DNA of 64,000 nucleotides, from assembly GCF_000003815.2 (NCBI RefSeq), contig NC_049993.1, positions 4,845,167-4,909,166 on the forward strand. The letters run 5' to 3'. Position 1 is the stretch's first letter, and each line of letters begins with the position of its first letter. The notes beneath the pieces are model-generated. The model was not told the DNA's origin and did not search any database. It saw only the letters and a program-made list of their open reading frames with translations. Shown in pieces: positions 57,819-64,000 of the stretch. The position numbers and the translations under genes are program-made. The DNA comes from Branchiostoma floridae (Eukaryota > Chordata > Leptocardii > Amphioxiformes > Branchiostomatidae).

Positions 57819-59264
57819 CCCCACCCCTAACGTCCTTCCCGCCATGTCCCCCGAAGGGTCACAATCATGACACAGCGAGTTGACATTCGACTCAACCTTG
57901 TCCCAACATACTCGGATGAACAAATTTGTACTTGCTGAATTCTAGTCCTCGTGGACTCGGCTGTTATTACCTCCATGATACATGGATGTGTTTTTGTGTC
58001 TGTCTGTCTAGCTGTCTGTCTGTGTTTCTGGACGGTGGTCAGCTTAACTTTATCATCTCGGGATGGATTGTAATGATATTTGGCATCGATAGGGGTTGGG
58101 AGGTCGAAGGTCAAAGCCGATTTTTGGCCCTCCGGTGGTAACCTTGGTACTGCAGCCTAACTTCCGGTTTTGCATCTTATATCCTAGATATATTATGGTT
58201 TTGTTGTATAAAGTGATGCACCGATGCTACTAAGTTAAGAGGATGCAAACTGAACTGGATGATTTCTTATTTATTGAACACACTACAGCTGTTTTCCCCA
58301 TCTTCGACTCATTACTAATAATATGCAACAAAAATTTACGTCAATACGTCGTCAGTATTTACGTCAATACATCGATATATTGAATATGATAGATCTACGT
58401 AGATCACAGTCATGGTTCACATATCATTCATCACATATCATTCATCACATATGCGTAGATCAGTACATGTCTTATGACTGGCCACTTAAACAATCTACTA
58501 CACAGAGCCTCACAAAGTAAACTCAAAACATTCAGGCGATTGTGAATGACATGGTCCGAATCGACATGATATGTCATTCACAAAAGAAAGAACTCGAACT
58601 CAGCTATAAACAATTCAATTCAATTCAAGCACATAGCTTTCATTACAATACCTTAAACTCAACAATTACCAACGAAAAACCACAGAACTTTTAAATATTA
58701 CAATGCGAATTCTACCATGTGGTGTACATGTAACGTTATATACAGGTGTACGTAGTACATCGTGCAATGTACGGCACTATAAAATACATTACACGGTATG
58801 GCGATATAGGAGAAGATCATAGCTAAAACAAACAATTGTAAATGGTAAGAAAATTAGCCCCATATTCTTTCATTACATTTCAACTTTTGCCTTTTTTCGC
58901 TCGATGCAGACGATAAGCATTCAACATGAGTAGTATACATAGAGCAAGCTAGTTATTCTTTCCAGGTGGCGCGTAGAGGCAAGAAGAGGTAAGTATGTCA
59001 CAGATCAGAACTTCATAATCCACCTTTCGCGGTTCAAGACGACATCGTATAAAATCTTTTAGATCAAATACAAATAGTTAGTTTCCTCACAAGAGTCAAG
59101 AGGAGAACGGAAATAGACTAAAGAAAATGATTTGAGCGTTGATACGACCAGTAGACTTCTGTATACACGTAGTATGAAAGCAGCCTAATTTCATTGACTC
59201 TCGTGAGACTGATATTTCTTGACAGACTAGGTGTTCCGCAAACAGTGCCTCTTCACAGCGTCTG
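57819..59264. other. Intergenic region between SINE and GPCR 3' end
   Basis: No gene recognised. Small direct repeats (CACATATCATTCAT, three times near 58420-58455) and a TGTCTGTC run near 58000-58020 are present. Confidence 0.4.
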
Positions 59265-59391
59265 TTAGCCTGAGTACCCTCCTCCGTAGTGATCGCTGTC
59301 TCAATACTTTCGCTTGCTATTAAACCGTGGTCAGCGGCCCAAGCGAAACAATTGAGCCAGCGGTCACTGCGGAGGATGGTACTCAGGCTAA
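59265..59391. repeat. Snapback MITE, 127 bp
   Basis: TTAGCCTGAGTACCCTCCTCCG and its inverse CGGAGGATGGTACTCAGGCTAA. It lies immediately downstream of the GPCR stop codon and could fold in its 3' UTR. Confidence 0.8.
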
Positions 59392-59437
59392 GTGGACGCA
59401 CTGATGATATTACATAGATACGCTCTATGGTATAATG

Positions 59438-62169
59438 TTAACGCCGTGCACAGCCGTTGTCCTCTCCACACGCCATGATGGAGCTCCAGTTCTTAGCAAC
59501 CATGGTTGATGTCAGGAAGAGGGAGGGGGGCTCCGGCGACTTCTTCAAACATCTAGGCAGCATCTTTTGAAATGACTGAAAATTTGCAATGATTGTGGAA
59601 CAGTTTATGAGGTTTCGATTTAGAATATAAAGCAATCATTATTACAGTAATCTACCAGAAAGAACAGCTGATGGCTACACGTACTCCATCGCACACACCG
59701 TACAAAAATCATGAAAATATGATTCCCGAACATTCGAGTCTTTCTTTTTCTAGATGTATCGACGAGGTACGGGAAGACGTCTCGGCTCTAATAAGTGCTT
59801 TAGTTTAATTCATTATTTTTGTCAAGATCCGTGCCATTTCTTGGTACTCGTTTGTTTTTGTGTTGTCTGAACTATTATCTATTTTATCAATAATAAAAAG
59901 ATTTTTAAAAACTAACCTTGCGGAAGTTCCCACACAGCCAGGCGTAGACGAACGGGTTGACGGAGGAGTTGGCGTACGTCATGCAGTGTGCCCAGATCTT
60001 GACGCAGTAGGTCGTCATGGTAAAGGGGAAGTCTGGGTGGTAACTACGGACCATGTTCAGGAACTACAGAAGGAGGGGAGGTTATGTACGTGAGTCAAAC
60101 AAATGATGAAGGCAGATGTTAGCTGCCTGGTAACCATATTCCAATGACCGGCTAAGTCGGCGTTTCAGCGGCCTCAGTCTTACTTACAATGACTTCTGTC
60201 AGGTTAACTTTCCAGTCGGCATTTCTGATGGCTACAATGAAGTAATTGAAACTAAAGCCTGGGGCACAACCCGCCGCACGTGCAATTTGTCCGTACGTTT
60301 TTTGTGGAGGCCACGTCCGCCACGTATTCCTGAAAACGCTCAGTCTGTACATGGCAGGTGCGTCGCCCGTACTGGCACGTACGGAGGGCGAATCCACAGC
60401 CCGAACGCAGAGAAAGTTCTGCATGCACTTAAATTTCTACGGCGTGTCTGCCTGCTCCCAAATCCGTGGGATTCGCCACGTGTTCCTACGGAGACGGTAC
60501 TTACCACTTACGGATACCAAAAGATTGCCCACGTTTTGGCACGTAGACAGCACGCACTTGCAAGTACGGCGGGTTGTGCCCCTAGCTTAACCAGGTAAAA
60601 TTTAAACGGCGTGCGATTATGAACTGGGCCGGTTGCCATCACTCCTAGTACCGTAGAGATCACGGAGAACTCCCGTTAGTATTGTTGCAAGGCTACGCCG
60701 ATGTAGACGACCGGAAATTCTTTGAGTCATCATCTTTTTTTGTACTGGATGATATCGATATTAATTCTTTTTCATATGTATCGCACAATAACAGATTGGT
60801 TTGCTTTCTGAGAATGATGTAACATACTATTTAGAAGAGATATGCGGGAACATGAAACACATGTGTCTTTATCCCACCATTTGAAATGGTTGACACCGAA
60901 TGACGTCATAGTCACGTGATTGAAAGCACGCCGTACCTGACTTGGCCCCCAGCAAATCGCAAACAGCAGCACCACCATCACCACGGTCAGGCTGGCCCGC
61001 TTCTGCTGCGTCAGCGAGGCACGGGGTGTGCTGGGAACGAGAACAATGACGATACCGGGCGTGAGGGACGAGAACGGAAAAATGGACGCCGTTCAGAGGA
61101 GGAGCCTCAAGTCGTGATATCAAATATATGCTAAGTAGTTACCTTATCATTTATGTTTGATCGTTACTATAACCCAATCGTTATCTTATACTTTTTGAAT
61201 GGCATTTTAAATGTCCGATGTGGGACGTTGACTTGCTCCCTAGTTGTCCAATTAACTTGGAATAGTCTAGAATCCTTCACTGGAAGAGCAATTGAATGGT
61301 AGAGGTTAAATAAAAAAGGTAGAGGTTAACTAAAAAAAAATGAAAATGGTGACCTCGGTACAAAGCTCCCACCATCACCCACTCTTTTATTTTTACTTTC
61401 CATTCTACTGAACAGCCCTTACTTCGAATTCTTGACGGGGTATCCAAGAGTGGCCACCTTGATGTTACCTGGGACGGGGGTGCCCCAGAGCTGCCGGACC
61501 ATCCAACCACAACACGCCGTGAGGATAACCACCTAAGAATAAGGTAAGACGGTCAATCATCAACTAATGATTCAAGCGGACGATTGATTGTCTATGAGTA
61601 ATCCAAATTTTTGAAAGATAGATATGTGTACATACATGTAACAACACATTAATGGAATGAGGTAGATTCGGAAGGTTTCCTCCCCAAGCCTGTCGGTGTT
61701 CTGAGCCGAATTTGCATGTTAACATGTAGAACAGATAAGAATAGAGACACGTGGAGGATGATAGCCAGAGGAAGGTATGCATCCATTCCAACATTTCAGA
61801 TTGCTGACTAGAGAGCACCAACCAAATAGACCAACCAAATGATGTTGTCCTGAAAGCTTGACGGTGCAGCAACTTGTATGGCTCTCTATAACATTTTAAA
61901 TTATGCGAACTTGCGGGCCGTTGATACAAATATTCATGTATACTCGCTTCCAAAGCTCTAAGCGAGGAATTGATGAACTATGGTACAAACTAACTAGCTG
62001 ACTAACAAACTGACCGGGAGGAGATAGGCTGCGATGAAGGACCAGGTGGCGTAGCCTGCTGCCCAGGCCCATGACGGGTAGAACTCGGCACAGTACACCT
62101 GCGGGCCCGCCCAGTAGTAGTCTTCCAGCCGCGCGTAGATGGCCACCGGCACGGAGGTAAGGAGCGAGG
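59438..62169 (-). CDS. Kisspeptin/galanin-receptor-like GPCR, 3' part (TM4-TM7 and tail)
   Basis: Minus-strand exons: 62015-62169 (TM4 end, extracellular loop 2 with GPQVYCAEFYPSW, start of TM5), 61469-61532 (TM5 end, VVILTACCGWMVRQLW), 60937-61030 (TM6, VVMVVLLFAICWGPSQ), 59917-60063 (TM7, KIWAHCMTYANSSVNPFVYAW, here NPxxY is NPFVY) and 59438-59575 (C-tail, SFQKMLPRCL onwards, ending GCARR). The TM7 wording KIWAHCMTYANS and the TM6 wording LLFAICWGPSQ resemble kisspeptin receptors (GPR54) most, then galanin receptors; subtype is from memory. The junction between 61469 and 61030 does not match in phase as drawn (1 base plus 1 base), so a small exon or another splice site (for example after AACATCAAG near 61460) is missing from the model. 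TM1-TM3 exons are not seen and should lie right of 64000. The product would be a plasma-membrane peptide receptor. Confidence 0.82.
60246..60596. repeat. MITE with GGGCACAACCCGCC ends (copy 3)
   Basis: Starts CTAAAGCCTGGGGCACAACC and ends TACGGCGGGTTGTGCCCC followed by TAGCTTAACC. Same family as 70-416 and 4240-4575. It lies in a GPCR intron. Confidence 0.75.
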
Positions 62170-62289
62170 CTATGACAAGAACGAATGCGGATATATTGTT
62201 AGACTTATGACGGAAACCCGACATAAGTAAGCAATGAAGGCAATGAAGAACAAATAAGGATGAAATAAAATTAAAACTAGAGTTCGGCG

Positions 62290-63345
62290 ACCTCATACCT
62301 CCATGAAAATTTAGAGCTTGTAAATTTCATGCAATTGACTAAGACATTAACATAATTTATGCGTGTTGTTGTTCATCATTGACTAACGTACACATGTCAC
62401 AAGTATAAAATTCCAATCATTAGACTTAAAGCGGCTTTGCAATTTTTACATGAATTATGCAAATAAGTTCCTCATTACCATTTTTGGTATCTGCTTATAT
62501 TCCATCAATCATACTTAATAAGTGTTACATCTATTGAAGTCCAGTTATTGCTAATAATGGTATTATACAATTTCCTCATTAATTATGCAAATAAGGTCCT
62601 CATTTGCATAACATGTATATCATTATAAACACCTTTGCCTAAGCTACCTGCACCCCTAAAATGATGCCAATCCGTCAATCCTTTCTGCAGTTATCCACTT
62701 TGGAATGTCTTGACAAAAACGCCCTAGGCCCTGCAGTTCCGAAATTACATGTTAGGGGGCTGAAATCTGCCCCACTTTGTCATGTTACTGCAAGCTATCT
62801 ACCACCCAAATGTCAAGACTATATCATGTCCGGGACAAGAGATACATTGAAAAAACTGCCATGATAGAATATTCTCATTAATTATGCAAATTTACTCCTA
62901 TTTTGCATAATTGGTATCTTATCTTGTACAACATTGTCTAAGGTACCTACATACCAAAAATCATGAAAATCCATTGTTCCCTTCTTGATATATCCTCTTC
63001 AGAAGTTTTTGACAAAAATGCCCCTGCTATCCCAAACCTAGTCGGTAGGGGGCCAAAACTTATGTCACTTATTCCTGAGCACAAGAGCTATCTAACACTC
63101 AAAAATCGTGACCATAGCGTGTTCAGAACACGAGATAGCAAAACCGGAAGTTGCGCTGTAGTACCAAGGGAAGCCGCTAGGGGGCCCAAAATCTAATCAC
63201 TTCTAGCTTTCATCGCACCCCACCAACACACCAAGTATGAAACTAATCCATCCAGCCGTTCTTGAGTTATCTTGTTGACAGACAGACAGACACACACACA
63301 AACGCTGGGTAAAATATAACCTCCATGACATTTCATGGAGGTAAA
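62290..63345. repeat. Interspersed repeat with ACCTCCATGAAA ends and internal AATTATGCAAAT units
   Basis: ACCTCCATGAAA at the left edge and TTTCATGGAGGT at the right edge are inverted. Inside, a roughly 300-base unit recurs, each beginning near ATTAATTATGCAAAT and continuing with CTACCTGCA/ACATACC, AAAATCATGA and ATCCATT. A GACAGACAGACAGACACACA run precedes the right end. Confidence 0.7.
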
Positions 63346-63494
63346 AAGGACTTGGTTCTGTTGAAAAGGACTGTTTTCCCTTGCGCTGGATGATGTACAC
63401 CTTCGGTTACGACGTCTAAATGCAGTAGGTATAGACACACTTACATGTTTTACCGATATCAAGATAGAATGTACCCTAAAGGAGCGCAGATAAA

Positions 63495-64000
63495 AACTAG
63501 AGTTCCACGAACACATACCTTTGCCAAATAAACCAGGTTTGTTATGTAGAATGATGTCTGTAGACAAATGCGTTACTCATTTCATTTTCTTCATAATTAT
63601 ATGCTTGGAGTTGGTTTATAAAATTTCGGCATTGATTATGCAAATTAGATCCCAAGTTACAATTAATTGATATCAAATTGTATCAAGCATAACTTAAGCT
63701 ACCAGCATACCAAAAATCATGATGATCGTTTGATCCATTCTTGACTTATTCTCTTTCAAAGTCTTTAAATACACCTCTTACTCTCTTCCCTCTTTCTCAG
63801 TTACATATGTGACAACTTTGATGAAAGTACTATAATGGAATGCAGTGGATTTATAAACTTTTCCTCATCAATTATGCAAATTAGCTGTTAATTTGCATAA
63901 TAAGTATCACATTATATAATCTTCACTTAGGCTATCTACATGCCAAAAATCATGACGATCCGTCAACACGTTCATATCTTCCCATTAATTATGCAAATGA
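63495..64000. repeat. Second copy of the AATTATGCAAAT repeat, cut by the window edge
   Basis: It starts with the same AAACTAGAGTTC lead as the previous element and carries TTATGCAAATTAG units at about 63635, 63870 and 63980. Confidence 0.65.

Noticed and set aside
62170-64000. TM1-TM3 exons of the GPCR
   Set aside because: The interval is repeat sequence and no DRY motif or matching hydrophobic exon was found.

Overview
The window looks like nuclear DNA of an invertebrate deuterostome, most likely a lancelet (Branchiostoma-like). It has many short, phase-consistent introns, chordate-type genes (TOPORS next to a SMIM27-like gene, a kisspeptin-receptor-like GPCR, a GPI-anchored trehalase-like gene), a tRNA-derived SINE, and a dense load of small inverted-repeat transposons. 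The genus is an inference. A run of 100 N at 33014-33113 shows this is a draft assembly.

Layout: 1-5.4 kb holds two tandem fatty-acid-binding-protein genes on the minus strand (one complete with four exons, one with only its first exon in the window). 5.4-9.9 kb is intergenic. 9.9-20.5 kb is a complete six-coding-exon TOPORS gene (minus) with a LINE in one intron and, in another, a minisatellite built from the end of its own exon 4. A SMIM27-like microprotein gene (plus, 20.7-22.0 kb) diverges from TOPORS across a short promoter with outward-facing YY1-like motifs. An intronless HAD-fold phosphatase-like gene lies at 22.5-23.2 kb.

24.7-56.6 kb is occupied by one 15-exon trehalase-like gene (minus, 605 codons). 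Its fifth intron (21.7 kb) contains a complete five-exon PP2C phosphatase gene on the opposite strand (30.1-44.0 kb), a 5.07 kb inverted-repeat transposon, many MITEs, the assembly gap and several kilobase-scale tandem arrays. 57-59 kb is intergenic with a SINE. 59.4-62.2 kb carries the 3' exons of a kisspeptin/galanin-receptor-like GPCR whose TM1-TM3 exons lie beyond the right edge, and 62.3-64 kb is repeat carrying many ATGCAAAT octamers.

The most notable observations are: (1) the trehalase-like protein has both catalytic carboxylates exchanged (Asp to Glu and Glu to Asp), has lost the arginine of the PGGRF signature and has lost the glycine-rich lid, yet keeps a complete, well-spliced reading frame with signal peptide and GPI signal; (2) a 20-copy array in TOPORS repeats an exon end together with its splice donor; (3) a transposon end supplies the pyrimidine tract of TOPORS exon 2; (4) TOPORS and SMIM27 keep the head-to-head order known from human. 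All exon models were built by eye from splice sites, reading phase and remembered family motifs, with no database search or transcript evidence.
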